Of a stretch of 64,000 bases of DNA, positions 44,412 to 55,874 are shown in pieces (the first letter of the stretch is position 1; every line of letters begins with the position of its first letter). The notes under the pieces were generated by a model. The model saw only the letters and a program-made list of their open reading frames with translations, was not told the DNA's origin and did no database searches. A program made the position numbers and the translations under genes. This DNA comes from Cryptomeria japonica (taxonomy: Eukaryota; Streptophyta; Pinopsida; Cupressales; Cupressaceae). The stretch is from positions 914,674,340 through 914,738,339 of the forward strand of contig NC_081409.1 in the NCBI RefSeq assembly GCF_030272615.1. The letters run 5' to 3'.

Positions 44412-45008
44412 ATATAATTAATAAAATTCTTGATTAAATGTAATATAATTATTATATTTAAATCAAATTTTGTGATAATTAACAAGGATTATGGAGACTA
44501 AATATGGGTTATTATGAATCATATTCTCAAATAAACCTAAAAAATAGGTTGTAATTTCATTTATACCAATGAAACAAAAAACTATCTGAAATTTATCCTC
44601 TTCCAATAAAAATTTAAATGGTTGCATATGCTCCCTAAAATTTAATAGAATACATAAACATATTTTTCAAATTTTCAAAAATTGATAGAGGAAGTAAAAA
44701 TCTTAACTTTTTTTTTTTTTCTCAAACAAAAACTTTATTTAAAAAAATATCAATTCTTTACCTCTTGAGGGGTAAGCCCAAATGTTAGCTTCTTTTTATT
44801 TTCTAAAAAGGTGTCCTTGCAATCATGTTGTTCCACTAATTTAGTATATGATGCATTTCTCCCTCAAAATAATAGGTTACCAATGAACAATTACATCACT
44901 TACTAAGATTTGTGTCCTGGATTGTATGAATTTGCGTAAAAAGGTTTTTCCACCAAGTTAAATGTATTTTTCAATATAACTTGTAAAATGATTACTATAG
45001 CCTAACAT
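44412..45008. other. Truncated retroelement interior, no coding sequence
   Basis: AT-rich sequence between a solo LTR and the primer-binding site of the Copia-like LTR. A T12 run at 44709-44720 preceded (minus strand) by AAATAAAG looks like an A-tail with a polyadenylation signal of a retroposed sequence ending there. No recognisable protein remains. Confidence 0.4.
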
Positions 45009-45020
45009 GCACTAATACCA
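45009..45020 (-). other. Retrotransposon primer-binding site
   Basis: Minus strand TGGTATTAGTGC directly follows the LTR end TTCTAACA. It matches 10/12 to TGGTATCAGAGC, the canonical site complementary to initiator tRNA-Met used by plant Copia elements. Confidence 0.7.
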
Positions 45021-45523
45021 TGTTAGAAATTCGGATCAAGGATTCTAATTATTATAAAAAAGATATAAAATAAATGAATGAGAATCTTACATGCATAAAT
45101 GTACACATTACACAAGATATAGGTGGGGAAAACCCTAAATCGTACTAAAAAAAACCCCATGAAGCATCATTTTATTAAAATTCTTGCAAAATATAGTCTA
45201 TAACAAAATAGACTTGAACCTAAAGATAACCCTCCAATACTTCCACATGGCCAATAATAACTCTTGTGCATGGTGATACAACTCACTATATATATCCAAA
45301 CCCACACGCTTCTCAAATGAGAGAGAGACTCCTTAAATATAGGAAGAATGGTGGCTTCACTAGTCATATCTTTTCAATAATCCTCATTCATAAATAATTA
45401 ATAATATCATAACTATTAGATTATTAATTATTTCAAATGGGATATCTTTATAAAGCATATAATATATAAGGTTTTATAACCTTATATTAGAACATTATAT
45501 ATAAATAACATTATGTTCTAACA
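45021..45523 (-). mobile_element. Copia-like 5' LTR (503 bp)
   Basis: Plus-strand borders TGTTAGAA...TTCTAACA give perfect 8-bp inverted ends. On the minus strand a TATA box (GGATATATATAG) lies at 45285-45296 and a primer-binding site follows the LTR. The internal gag-pol region is missing, so only the 5' LTR of a truncated minus-strand element survives. Confidence 0.75.
45285..45296 (-). promoter_or_regulatory. Copia LTR TATA box
   Basis: GGATATATATAG on the minus strand, about 230 bp into the 503-bp LTR, the expected U3/R junction region. Confidence 0.45.
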
Positions 45524-46228
45524 GTCTATCTCAATCATGCAACCAATTCAACATCGTATTTATCTCAATCGACTCTTAACAATTCTCAGTCATCTATTTC
45601 TTTTGTTGACCTCTTAATCTTGACTGTTCATCGAAATTCCAAAAATGTATTAAAAACAAAGGGGTGTCACTAGTTGGGCAATATCATATCATGTGCATTC
45701 ATATTGGGAGGTTTAATATCCCAAAATGAGGGTACAATATATTGCCTTGGTGAAAATAGGGGGGTTTATAATTCGAGCTATAAAAAAATGCAATATACGA
45801 AAATAGGGGAGCTTTTAATTCAGTTTGTGTATTGGGAGGGGGTAGAAAAAAAAGGATTCTAGGGTAATATTTTTTAAAAATAGTGGGATTCTTTAGTATG
45901 CCATGAACACATGTGATATAACCTAGGTTCACTAAGTGAAGCACTCGCAATAAAAACGAACTTGATCTCCTATCATCAACAACAATCTTCAAATTGTTGT
46001 GCTATCATGCTATAGGAAAGGTGCTATGATTCTAAGAGCCACCATCATATACAAAACAAGAAGGAGAAGAGAAATGGAGGCACTTGCATGAATTCAACAT
46101 TTCGGTTTGCATTTGGTTTATTGATGTATTGCTTTTGTTGAATTTGATTGCATTTGAGAATTTGGTAATAGATTTGGGTTTATGGTTGCTCATTTGGTCT
46201 ATTACAATACGTACATATATATAAATAC

Positions 46229-46325
46229 ACACACATACACACATATACATATGTGTGTGTGTGTGTGTGTGTGTGTCTCAATACACACACACACATATAC
46301 ACATATGTATATGTATGTATGTACA
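46229..46325. repeat. CA/TG microsatellite, self-complementary
   Basis: ACACACATACACACATATAC is followed by ATGTGTGTGTGTGTG and then CA again, so adjacent CA and TG runs can pair. It may lie within the 3' LTR of the minus-strand element whose reading frame ends near 46550. Confidence 0.85.
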
Positions 46326-46549
46326 TGTTGAGGGATATTCTAGTCATATTTCTCTTGGTTACATTGTATCTTTCCTTATGCAAATATCTACTTGATAGGA
46401 TGTGTCCCTTACAATTTACTACTACTATGGAGGGCTTCTCTTCCCCTAGGAGCTCCACAACCTCTTTGTGGTAGTTTATGGTAGGACATCCTTGATTGTT
46501 CTGGCTCTAGTCGATCTCCTACTAACATCATACCCCCTTTCAAACGTTT

Positions 46550-48740
46550 TCTTGTCATCAAGACAACTCTACCCTTTTTGTGTTGAAAATGGATTTGTAT
46601 ATGCCTTTGAGATTAGCAAAAGTGTTATCCCATTGTACCTTAGCTTGCTACAAGAGTTGATTTTACACACTGATTGGCATTAAAAGGTCTTCGACTTCTA
46701 GAAGTATGGAAGGGATTTGGATCTGTTGTGCTAGTTTTTGTGCATCTTTGAGGAGACTAGTGATGTGTTCCAACCTTAAAATGACTACCTCCCTAAGCTA
46801 TTGGAATTCATTCCTTGGCTACACCCTCTAATCCTAAAATTTTTATAACTATAGATGTAAGGCCTCCCTCTATGCTCTCGTCTACCTATAGATATATCCA
46901 TTAACACATCATAAAATATAGCCACTTATAGGATTTGTAGCTCAATCTGGATCATCTGCGCTTTGAATTTTGTCGTGACTATGAGCTATTAGAGGCAAAA
47001 TTGATATAGGGAATTTTTATGTCCCCCGCTACGTTCTTCAAGGTATTGATATGTGGTTCTAATGTAGAGTAGGCAGTCGCACACTTTTTCCTTTCTTCAT
47101 CCATCTTAGTCTTTTGTAGCTCTACAAGTATACTCTACCTCATGGGGGTCTTCTATAGTTGTGCCATTTGGAGTACCCCATCCACCAAGAGCTTAATTTG
47201 TGTTACCAAGGGTTGGAAAGGATCCCCTTGTAGTTGATGACATTTATTCTAGATATCTTTAACAATATCTTCCAATTGCTTTGAATTATCTACATGTTGT
47301 TTTAAGATATCTTTTCTTGTTTTCTAGTGTAGGTCTCCCAATTGGAATTTTTGAAGAGAGAAAATATTGGAAAGGTCAACTTGGGAGCCAACCAGTTTTA
47401 ATTGGAGTAATTGAGGAGTAGCCACTAGTTGGATTTTCTTTTGTTTGGCAAAAAAGTCCTTGATGGACTACATAGGGAAAGTAGCAGAGGAGGAAGTTGT
47501 GCCAAAGGTATGTGAAGAAGATAGTAAATGTTGGTTCATGGGGTCTATATCAAAAGACGGTACCTCTTCATGTTTTTCTTCTTCTTCATTGATCTCTTGG
47601 AAGACTTTTCTAATATTTCTACTCAAATTTATTTGGTTATCTCTAGCTTCCCAAGCATTCATTTCCAAACCTTTCTTTTGACTATAGTTTTATAGTTTGT
47701 ATTTGTAGTAGCTTCTCCTTCTAGGCTTGAGGGGATGAGGGGACTACCTCCACAATAGCTACCTTTTTTATTCGTTCCAAGCTTCTTGTGTAGCTTGTTT
47801 GCTACTTGATTTAATGTGACAACTAGTGGGGTCGAGAGCCTATCAATGAGTTCCTCTAATGTGGTGATGGAAGCCATAATGTATCTAATATTTCTCTCTC
47901 AATGGTTACTTTGTTTGGTGTTACCATATCTTCAGAGATCTTGAATGTGTTTTCCAAAACCTCCCTCTAAAATAGCCCACTATATAATTGATCTTCATTC
48001 ATCAATGGTTCTATGTGTTCTTTATTTGATTGTTCTTTTTAATTTCTCTCTTCTTCTAAGGGGGATGTCTCCTTTTGTGCTTTTTGTTTCTTTCTTTTCT
48101 TTTTCTCTGTACTCGTCTGAAGGGGTGCCTCCAAGGCCTCTTCCACCAAAATTTCTCTTTGCAGTGGTGTATTTGGCAGTTTCCTGTTTTCTCTTCTTGA
48201 TCTCCCTTCCGATTGAGTGGATTCTACAAGTGACGCTCCTACATGTAGTCTCTTGCACCTCCATGGAGTATATATTTCTTAAGAATACCATGTTTCTCCT
48301 TTAATTTTTCTCAATTATTGTTAATTTTCTCCTTAGACTTCTTCTTAGCAATGTTATCCATGTACTCCAAGTAAGTGGTAAACATGTTTGCTTGCACATC
48401 TTTGGGGAGGTTGAATAGTGTTGTCAAATATGAGTCAATTTCTACATTTGTGACTTCATATAGGAACTTTGGAATCCAGGACGTCTTCGGTTCAATTTCC
48501 TCCATCAAATTGAAATTAGATGTGCATTGATTTCTCACAAATATCGAATTTTCTAGTCATAACTAGTCATGTAGAGGCTTTTTAGTGAACCAATCCTAGT
48601 TATGGCCTAAGATCTAGTTTAAATGAACAATTATGATGCTAACACAATGATAACGCAATCATATGCTAAGAGAAATGATGGGATAGATGGCATCAACATG
48701 ACATGATATTGGTGTCATCCTAGTACGAGTTGTAGAAGAT
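46550..48740 (-). pseudogene. Decayed long reading frame, unidentified, probably retroelement
   Basis: Protein-like segments follow one another on the minus strand: 48538-48311 (MEEIEPKTSWIPKFLYEV, FNLPKDVQANMFTTYLEYMD), 48291-48022 (very basic), 47877-47659, then 47668 down to about 46990 in one frame through FFAKQKKIQLVATPQLLQ and KQHVDNSKQLEDIVKDI, and a last piece near 46740 (LLKDAQKLAQQIQIPSILLE). Content is Lys/Glu/Gln-rich and looks coiled-coil-like. The 46990-47470 part is broken by in-frame stops, nearly all TAG. After the last stop, a purine run AAAGGGGG is followed by TGTTAG-like sequence, as a polypurine tract and 3' LTR would be. I do not recognise the family; a gag-like or accessory ORF of an LTR element is my best guess. 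Confidence 0.5.
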
Positions 48741-48758
48741 GCTACTAGAAATAGTTTC

Positions 48759-49540
48759 TGTAGACACCTAAAATTGTCCTGTCTAATTAAATAAATATTC
48801 TTATTTTAAGCCCAATTCTTCTATTAATTAAATAAATCTTTATTTATTTAATTAATTCATTTATCCTCTTCTAGCCTTATTTCTCATTTAAATAAATACA
48901 TTTATTTATTTAAATTACCCTTTTCCTAAATTAAATAAATATCTTATTTATTTAATTGATCCCACTTCTTCTATTAATTAAATAAATATTTATTTATATA
49001 ATTAATTCATTAGCCTTTTCTACCCATGACATATGTCATTCATCTCTTAATTCTTACACTACCTACCCTCTCATTATTTTCTTATTTCATCTACCTACCC
49101 TCAATCCTAGCCGACCATTTATCTTTTACACCTCTCAATCCTATCCCTCCATTTCTTATAGTGTCTTCTATATAAGAGGATACTCTCTTTCATTATCAAC
49201 CCTATTCTACTACTAGCACTCCTCTCTCAAGCATTCAAGCATTCTAACTTTCATATGCCATCAAACCTACTTGCAACCACACTTTCGTTCTTTGTTGAGC
49301 TCTTGTGCACACATAAAATCCGAGACCAAATATATCAAGCAAGATCAATGGAGATAGGAAGAATGAAGATCCAAACCCTATTGGACATGTGATGGTATAA
49401 TCTTTGTGATTTTCTTGATTTTCATTTGTCTTAGGTAATCTTCATATGTTATGGTGGATCTTTGTTGTTGTTAGGCTAGGATTTTGTGGTTGAATTCATT
49501 TAGTCTTTCAATATTGTTGTTTCCATTTTTACCATAAACA
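48759..49540 (+). mobile_element. Solo LTR, 782 bp, TGTAGACAC family
   Basis: Begins TGTAGACACCTAAA, same start as the LTR at 41584, and ends TTTTACCATAAACA. Flanks GTTTC (48754-48758) and ATTTC (49541-49545) match 4/5. The first 260 bp hold alternating AATTAAATAAAT/ATTTATTTAATT blocks that can fold. A strong TATA box is at 49168-49176. It abuts the decayed frame on its left and the LINE 3' end on its right. Confidence 0.78.
49168..49176 (+). promoter_or_regulatory. LTR TATA box (TCTATATAAG)
   Basis: TCTATATAAGAGG at about 410 bp in the 782-bp LTR, followed by a C/T-rich start region (CTCTCTTTCATTATC). Confidence 0.55.
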
Positions 49541-49599
49541 ATTTCAAATACGATGGTTTGGTTAAAATGTATGAATGAATGATAGATTTTAATGACATC

Positions 49600-49939
49600 C
49601 ACAAGACTGAATATTCTAAGGGGTTAAGGAATAGCAACACTAAATTATCTCCATACTTGTTTTGATGTCCTACTATGGATCTTGACTAGGAGGCTAGCAA
49701 TCTGGTTAATTTTATCTTCGTCAAATAAATGGTGCATGTTGTCAACCTTCAATTTTTTTTAATACAATGCATGATATCCTCATAGGTTGTGCATTCCATG
49801 ACAAAATGTCATTCTGTCTCCACCACACCCTTATTGCAGAATACACAAGTTCTCTCTTCCTATAGTTCCTTGGGATCTTCCACCTACCAGTCTTACATCT
49901 AAGATGATGTAATCTCATCCTCAATTGCGCAACTAACAA
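49600..49939 (-). pseudogene. LINE ORF2 C-terminal fragment
   Basis: AQLRMRLHHLRCKTGRWKIP, then a degraded cysteine-bearing region, then MHHLFDEDKINQIASLLVKI. This is the C-terminal, zinc-finger-containing end usual for this LINE lineage. A frameshift lies near 49740-49755. Confidence 0.7.
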
Positions 49940-50854
49940 CCTTGTTTCCTTTGAAAACTACCCCTAGATATATGTTTTCACTATGATCACAAGTTGACTT
50001 AAACTCTTTGGCGTAGTATGCTTTTTTTCACCTAGTGTGATTAGTCCACCTAGCAGTCCTAAATTTTTCAGTCACAATTTTTTTCATTTCTTGATTGGTG
50101 TTAGGACATTCATGTATCTTGATGTTCCACTTGCCCAACCATATTTTATTTTTTCTCCATCCAATTTTTCTTCCTATGGTCCAATTCCTCCCCCATAGCT
50201 ATTTTGGGCTAATGTTGGTTATCTATGTTATCAACCTTTTTTAAACAACTTATTGACCTGGTTATCCCTATCGCAAATCCAATGGAAAAGTACATGCTTT
50301 ACTCAAAAGAATTTCATATTGGACTTTATTTTTAACTTTGAGATTGCTTGTAATTAGATGCTTCCAAATTCTTTCTAGTTGTCTAAAAAGTAATTTGGCA
50401 TGCTTCTTTCCCAAACTTCACACTCATAGAGGGCAACTTGCATAATTAGGAAACCAAAAAGAGTGTTTTTAGTTTTCCAGTCCCAAAGTTCAGCTTTTAT
50501 GCACCTATTTTAGAGTAGACATGAGCCTTTCCATCCTCCCTATATCATTTACATCCTACAAGTCTCCCAGATGAGCTTATAGTGGAATTCAATCCCAAGA
50601 AATTTTTTATTATTTCATAATCTCCAACGAGTTGCCTTCAAAAAGAAAAGTAATTTTTTTGTATTTTCTATTTCGAGAAAAGATCGTGATTTTGGTCTTG
50701 GTAATGTTCACTTAAATCCTAACCTCCTGACAAAAGTGTTCTAAGGCCTTAAAATGTTCTCTTAGTCCATGAGCTAATTAGAATAGGATCATCAGTTGAC
50801 ATATAAAAGCAACTTCACCACATAGCCTACAAGTTGGACACCTTCTCCATCTAA

Positions 50855-51720
50855 CTAGGCTTCCAACTTATCAATGTATAAACCAAACAAAGTGGGGGAT
50901 AGAGGACATCCTTGTTTAACACCAATATCACTACCAAAACATTTAGACATTCCTTCACTTGTTCTGATTTTAGCTCTAACCTTCCCATAAAGTCTATGTA
51001 TTGTCCCTCTATACACATTGGGGATACCCAATTCTTCCATTTTATACCATAGTTTTTCTCTAGGCGCTATGTCAAAGGCTTTCTTAAAGTCCACAAAATA
51101 GAAATACGCTTCTCCTTAAATCTCCCAGATTTTTCTATCGGATGTCTAAGGGCAGTACAATGATCAATGGTAGAGTGTTTAGGCCTAAAAATCATTTGTC
51201 CATTTTCTCTTTTCTCTCACCTTTTGCCCAACTATTGACTCTTTGTTCTATCATGCTCTCAAAAATCTTGCCAAGGAGAGGGTTGACCATAATAGTGTGT
51301 TAGTTAGATGGGCTATTAATATCCCACTCTTAAAGAGAGTAATGACCACACCTGTAGTCCATTCCACCAAAAATTCATCCTAAATGACACCATAGAAAAT
51401 TCATTTTTATATGAGGGGGCGAAGGGATCAACTCCCCACTTTAAAAAATTAGCTCAATGCCCATCTATGTCCTCAACTTTACCACTTGCTAAATTATTTA
51501 TTCCTTGTTTGATATCATCCCCTGTGAAGAGTTTTGTTAATGTGTTCACTATGGGGGGGGCGGGGGGGGGGGGGGGGGGGTGAGGGAAGGGGTCTTTCAC
51601 ATGTATCCACTCATATAGGAGCCTCACATACTCCAACCATTCGACATATCTGATTTTTTCCAATATGTTTTCTCCTTTGTTGTAGTTCCTTCCAAAATCC
51701 TTTAAGGTTGTGTTTTCCAA
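50855..51720 (-). pseudogene. LINE linker and reverse transcriptase fragment
   Basis: The linker includes LTKLFTGDDIKQGINNLASG. RT motifs follow in several frames: IFRPKHSTIDHCTALRH, then VDFKKAFD (RT motif A with its catalytic Asp), then GVKQGCPLSPTLFGLYID. The YADD motif region downstream of 50855 is not recovered in an open frame. A 19-G run interrupts the linker as a proline stretch. Confidence 0.82.
51553..51580 (+). repeat. Poly-G run (G8-C-G19)
   Basis: A G8 run, one C, then 19 Gs in otherwise AT-rich DNA, inside the LINE linker. On the minus strand it reads as consecutive prolines. It may be a real homopolymer expansion or an assembly/sequencing artefact. Confidence 0.85.
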
Positions 51721-52519
51721 GAGAGATTAGCTCCTTTCTTCTTGTATTTACATGTTCTTGTTTTTTTATTGTACCAATTTTTTATATTTCTTCCCATTTT
51801 TTTTTCTCAAATCTCTCTTTAGAGATCTCTTACCTTATGTTCTTCATCATACCATGGGTTTGCTAGAAAAGTAATTGCAACCCTCTTCTTGGGGCGAGAC
51901 CTTTTTCATGCACTTAAGGCCTTGTAAATTATTGGAATCAACAAACTACTATGAGCATGACCATTGTCTCTTGGTCATTATCTATTATGTTATTCTTTAT
52001 ATCCTGAAACTATTGCGTAAGACAAACACTAAATATTTCCCTATTTTCCTAATTCATGAGGATTTTGCCTTTGGAAAGGGTTTTCTTTTGCATGCAATGA
52101 GTTTGTTTATTGTGTGGATTAATAAGATAAAAGTATAACTTAACAAGTAGGTGTGTATGATTAGATTTCATTTCAATACGGTAGTCCCCAATATCAAACT
52201 CCAATACTCTAGAGATGAAACTTTGAGAGCAAGTTGCATAATCCACCACACTTTGAACATCGTAAGTTTTTCATGTGATACCCCTGAAGTTGGCCAATCT
52301 CTCATACCATTGTAAATAACCATGCCAAACAAACTACAAAGCCCAAGTAATTATGCCCCAAAGTGTGTCACGCCCCCATTTCCATCTTGTGAAGCTCTTT
52401 CCTATGGTTAACCTCTGCATTTTTCCAACCATAAATAAATGTTTTACCCTCTTTCTTCACTGCTTAGTTGGAGAGATTGATTATTAGTTGTCCTTGTGTT
52501 AAAAATCACCCATTATCAC

Positions 52520-52955
52520 TACTTCTCCTAAGAAGCTGAATAAAGAACTATCTTTTTTCAGTGAGGCATACAAATCTTCATTATTTAATTTGCTTCTCTT
52601 ATAGATATTTATGTTTTTTGGAGCAAAGTAGCAACCAACCAACCTAAAAGTTACCCCCTTCTCTATTATTTGCAGCCAAATGTATTACTTATTTGAGACG
52701 TCTTTTTCGACTTTTACGATTTCACACCACTTTTCATTCATTAGCAATGCAACTCCCCTATGTCCTCTGCCTATCTCATTCCCTTTGTTCCAATCTGAAA
52801 TTTTCTTGTAACCTTCCAAATTTGGGACCTTGCAGCCATTGTGCTCATTTGTTTCTACAAGAATGATAATATATTTCCTGATTGTTGTGGTCCTCACCCC
52901 ATGACCTCTTCTCCATGGATATCCTCTGCAATTCCAACTTACTACATGTAAACAG
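52520..52955 (-). pseudogene. LINE endonuclease fragment
   Basis: Starts VVSWNCRGYPWRRG, the Asn-bearing motif of AP-type endonucleases. It continues IIILVETNEHNGCKVPNLEG (the Glu of the ETN motif), GRGHRGVALLMNEKW and VGCYFAPKNINIY, and reaches VVIMGDF, the GDFN motif, where a stop replaces the Asn position. A TAA also interrupts it after KDVSNK. Confidence 0.8.
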
Positions 52956-53049
52956 TCTTATGGGGCCCCTATTACCTATTTCTTATTTGAGAAATAATCA
53001 TTGATTTGAGCTTTCTTATTCTTCAACCATACCCACTTTCCCTTATTGC

Positions 53050-53345
53050 TTGTTGTTTTCACTTTTTCCACTCCTTCCTGTATTCTTCTTGTTGAGAAAA
53101 AGTTAAGTCCTCATCTAGGTAGATGTGTGTACCTCTAAGTAATCCCCTATTTCTAAGGATCATATTCTTATCCTCTATATTTCTCAAGATAACTATTACA
53201 TGCCCATCTCTTCCTCCCTTTATCTTCTTTCAAATCATGCTTGCTTGCTGAATAAACCTTGTCCCCTTCAACTTTTATTTAAGGAAGTCCCTTTCTAGAA
53301 TGTCAATTCTCTCATTTTCATCAAAGTCCCTCAAGCCTTTGATAA
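53050..53345 (-). pseudogene. LINE ORF1-like (RRM-type) fragment
   Basis: Reads KIIIKGLRDFDENERIDILE, then IKGGRDGHVIVILRNIEDKN, then GLLRGTHIYLDEDLTFSQQE. The pattern (I/V)-rich strand, IL.N, then IYLDEDLT..Q is typical of the L1-family ORF1 RNA-binding domain. Three in-frame stops (two TAA/TGA-type and one near KEWKK) interrupt it. Confidence 0.65.
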
Positions 53346-53871
53346 TGATTTTGCAACCTTACTTCATTTATCTTGTTCTTCCTCTATTTGTATTTTGATT
53401 TGTTTCTCAGTGATTCCTTTTTGCTTGTTTGATGATCCATTTACAACTTGTGACCATGATTTAGCACTTTATATCTAATCTCTTCATTGATTTTCTTTAA
53501 TTTCGATCTTGGCTAATGCTAATTGAATCTCCTTTATTTGTGTTGTGCCCTCTTCCTTTATCAATTATGATTTCTCAAATGTGATTATTCTCAATTTTTC
53601 TAATTCCTATTTCGGAGCAACCACTTTTTGTTGTCCTTTTTACATTTTAATCTACATGTTTGAAATTTGATCTTTAAGAGTTTTATCTTCTCTTTATATT
53701 TTACACTTGAACTCTACAGCTTCATTTACTTTGTTGCCTTTCTACCATCTTTTCACTTCTAAAATTTTGAGTCTCCTTTACATGCTCATGAGTTCTTCCA
53801 CATATACATCAAATGACCACAACAACACGGTGTTGATGTGGGGCTGTAGGCCAATCTTAAACCACACACAC

Positions 53872-54055
53872 TAAGCAACATATTAAACATGAAGAATGTT
53901 AGTCAACTCTGAGTGTTTAACACTTTTAAGCCTATAATTGTATTCTTAGTGTGACCATACACCTTAAGCAACATATTAAGCCTAGAAAATGTCAATCAAC
54001 TCTGAGTGTTTAATACTATTAAGCCTACAAGTATAAGCTTAGTATGTGTGATTTA
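53872..54055. repeat. 92-bp tandem duplication
   Basis: Copies start at 53872 and 53964 (TAAGCAACATATTAA...) and share CAACTCTGAGTGTTTAA and TTAAGCCTA. The second is diverged at about one base in seven. Located near the 5' side of the LINE remnant. Confidence 0.8.
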
Positions 54056-54410
54056 AGTCATTCCGGGGTTGTAGAGGTATTTGTTGTCATGTTTATCTTC
54101 TTTTCTATCCTCTTTATTTGTTGTGAACACTTTTACTCTCTTCAAATTTGATTAAAATTTTTATTAGTTTCTACTTGCTCTTGTATGTCTTTGTCTTCTT
54201 CTTGCACTATTTGTTCCACGTGCTGGTTAGAAAGCCTTGTTAGATATGCTATTCACTTTCAGCATAATCATTGCAAAAAATTTCTTATGTGTTCACCTTA
54301 GTTTTCGAATCTTTTTAAGCCTTAAAATTCCCTTATATTGCTTTGTGTTTACAAAAACCAATCTTTTCCCTGTGTTGCCTGCATCTTTTTGAAAGAAATA
54401 TGCCATAAAA

Positions 54411-54540
54411 GAACCCCATGATCTTGCTAAATCCTCCACTGTTGTGGTAGGGTGATAAATAAGAACCCCATGATCTTGCTAAATCCTTCACTGTTGTGGT
54501 TGGGTGAGAAATAAGAACCCCATGATCTTGCTAAATGGAG
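54411..54540. repeat. 52-bp tandem repeat, 2.5 copies
   Basis: GAACCCCATGATCTTGCTAA occurs at 54411, 54463 and 54515, exactly 52 bp apart. The first two units are almost identical and the third stops after AAAT. Confidence 0.9.
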
Positions 54541-54690
54541 ATAGAATGTCCATGAAGAGATAGTTACATCACAATGGCATTATAAATGCATGACGTATAG
54601 ACATTGTCAAGTGAATCAACCAAATGGGTGAAGTTGATTGAGCAAGTTAAGTTGAGCTTCATATTTATGGAAGTGATTAATGTCATTGTA

Positions 54691-54897
54691 CAACCTGAGT
54701 TGGCCTAGTGGTGGAGAACTTGTGCTCTTGAAAAAAAGGTAACAAGTTCAAATCCCACAAGGGGGTAAGGTATGTACGCCTCGGTTGTAGTGCAATTAGG
54801 TACCTCCCGCAAGGAGTTCAAGGTAGTCCCATATTGCTCTAACCCATCTGTAGACCCATACGTAGATGGTTGGCATTGTGGACTATAAAAGCCCCTT
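54691..54897 (+). mobile_element. tRNA-derived SINE, separate family
   Basis: Box A GTTGGCCTAGTGGTGGAG and box B AGTTCAAATCC lie about 45 bp apart in a tRNA-like head, followed by a body (TACCTCCCGCAAGGAGTTC, GTAGACCCATACGTAGATGG). The tail lacks the TTACCGATC end seen in the other SINEs and has no clear A-run, so it is a different family or 3'-truncated. Confidence 0.72.
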
Positions 54898-55398
54898 TCC
54901 TAAATGATTTGCTACAAGAAATCTTATGTGAATCAACACTTTAACGTTATGAAAGGTGTAGTTCACTTGTGAACCGACTTTCCACAAAAGAAGATTACAT
55001 GTGGGCAATTTTAACTAAAACGATTCTGCAAGAAAAGGTCATAAAACGAGTTATAAGCCAATCAAGAAGACAAAGCCTGCAAGTGAATAACTTGCTTATT
55101 TTAAATAATTTTGACAAACTCCCAAAAAAAATGAGGCTCATCTTTCCACTTATAATGAGATTTTGACTATTAGGATAACCAATTTATAAGAATTGAAAGA
55201 CTTTAAAGAACTTGCTTACACTATAGGACAAGAGAGGACCTAAGCTTAAAGAGAAGGGTTTTCATTTTGCCAAAAACATATTGTGAAAAGACACAAGTAT
55301 TTACTTGCAATGGATTAAAGGATTCTTTATAAATTGTCTTCTATAAATATTCAAGGTCTGATGGACTTTAAGCTGTTATAGATTTATAAACTTGAAAA
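54898..55398. other. No gene recognised
   Basis: AT-rich sequence with one short open frame (54969-55166, plus) lacking any family resemblance. Confidence 0.4.
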
Positions 55399-55874
55399 CA
55401 TGGTGAAAGAGCACCAATAGTCGTTATAGTTCCAATAATCAAACACTCCTAACATACCCAACCCCTCAATTATTAACTTTAAAGAAACCAAAAAAAAACT
55501 AAAAGCTCATTAATAAATTTCACATATATCAATAGTCACTCAGTTTTTAGCATTTTTGGACCATAATTGGCCCATTTGTGCACCTTATTGGTACCCATAG
55601 AGCACAATTACTAGGGCATTTGTGCATAAATATTGGCAATTTTAAGTGCACGATTATTGGGTCATCTTTAAGCAAGTATCAGGCAACACTTTAAAATGTG
55701 TACTTTTTGGCCCTTGCATGCATAACTGATCCCACAACGTGCATTGTTACTCCTTAGAAGCCAAAACAATAGTTATAAATAGTTAAGTCGCATACAGAGA
55801 CAACCCAAAAAAATTGTCAAAATCCAATATACCGTTTAAAATTTGCAATGACTAATAGTTCGCTTCCCCTAATA
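55399..55874 (-). mobile_element. Second copy of the 511-bp inverted-repeat element
   Basis: Inverted relative to 37116-37626. Shared blocks include TGCACGTTGTGGGATCAG and GTTATGCATGCAAGGG (minus strand), TTTGTGCA repeats and ATAATCAAACACTCC versus ATAATCAATCACTCC. One end keeps CTTCCCCTAA (55863-55872). The other is degraded to TGGTGAAAGAG. Confidence 0.72.

Larger units (their letters stand above)
49600..53345 (-). mobile_element. L1-type LINE, decayed, minus strand
   Basis: A non-LTR retrotransposon is readable from 5' to 3' on the minus strand: ORF1-like RRM segment (53345-53050), apurinic endonuclease (52955-52520), linker (51720-51454), reverse transcriptase (51450-50855) and a C-terminal segment (49939-49600). 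Intact L1 proteins copy their RNA at nicked chromosomal DNA and also mobilise SINEs such as those in this window. Every domain here carries stops or frameshifts, so the copy is dead. No A-tail or target duplication could be fixed; the 3' end lies next to the solo LTR at 48759-49540. Confidence 0.85.

Noticed and set aside
54691-54770. A functional tRNA gene
   Set aside because: Box A and box B are good, but no matched acceptor stem or clear anticodon stem is present, and it continues into a SINE-type body.
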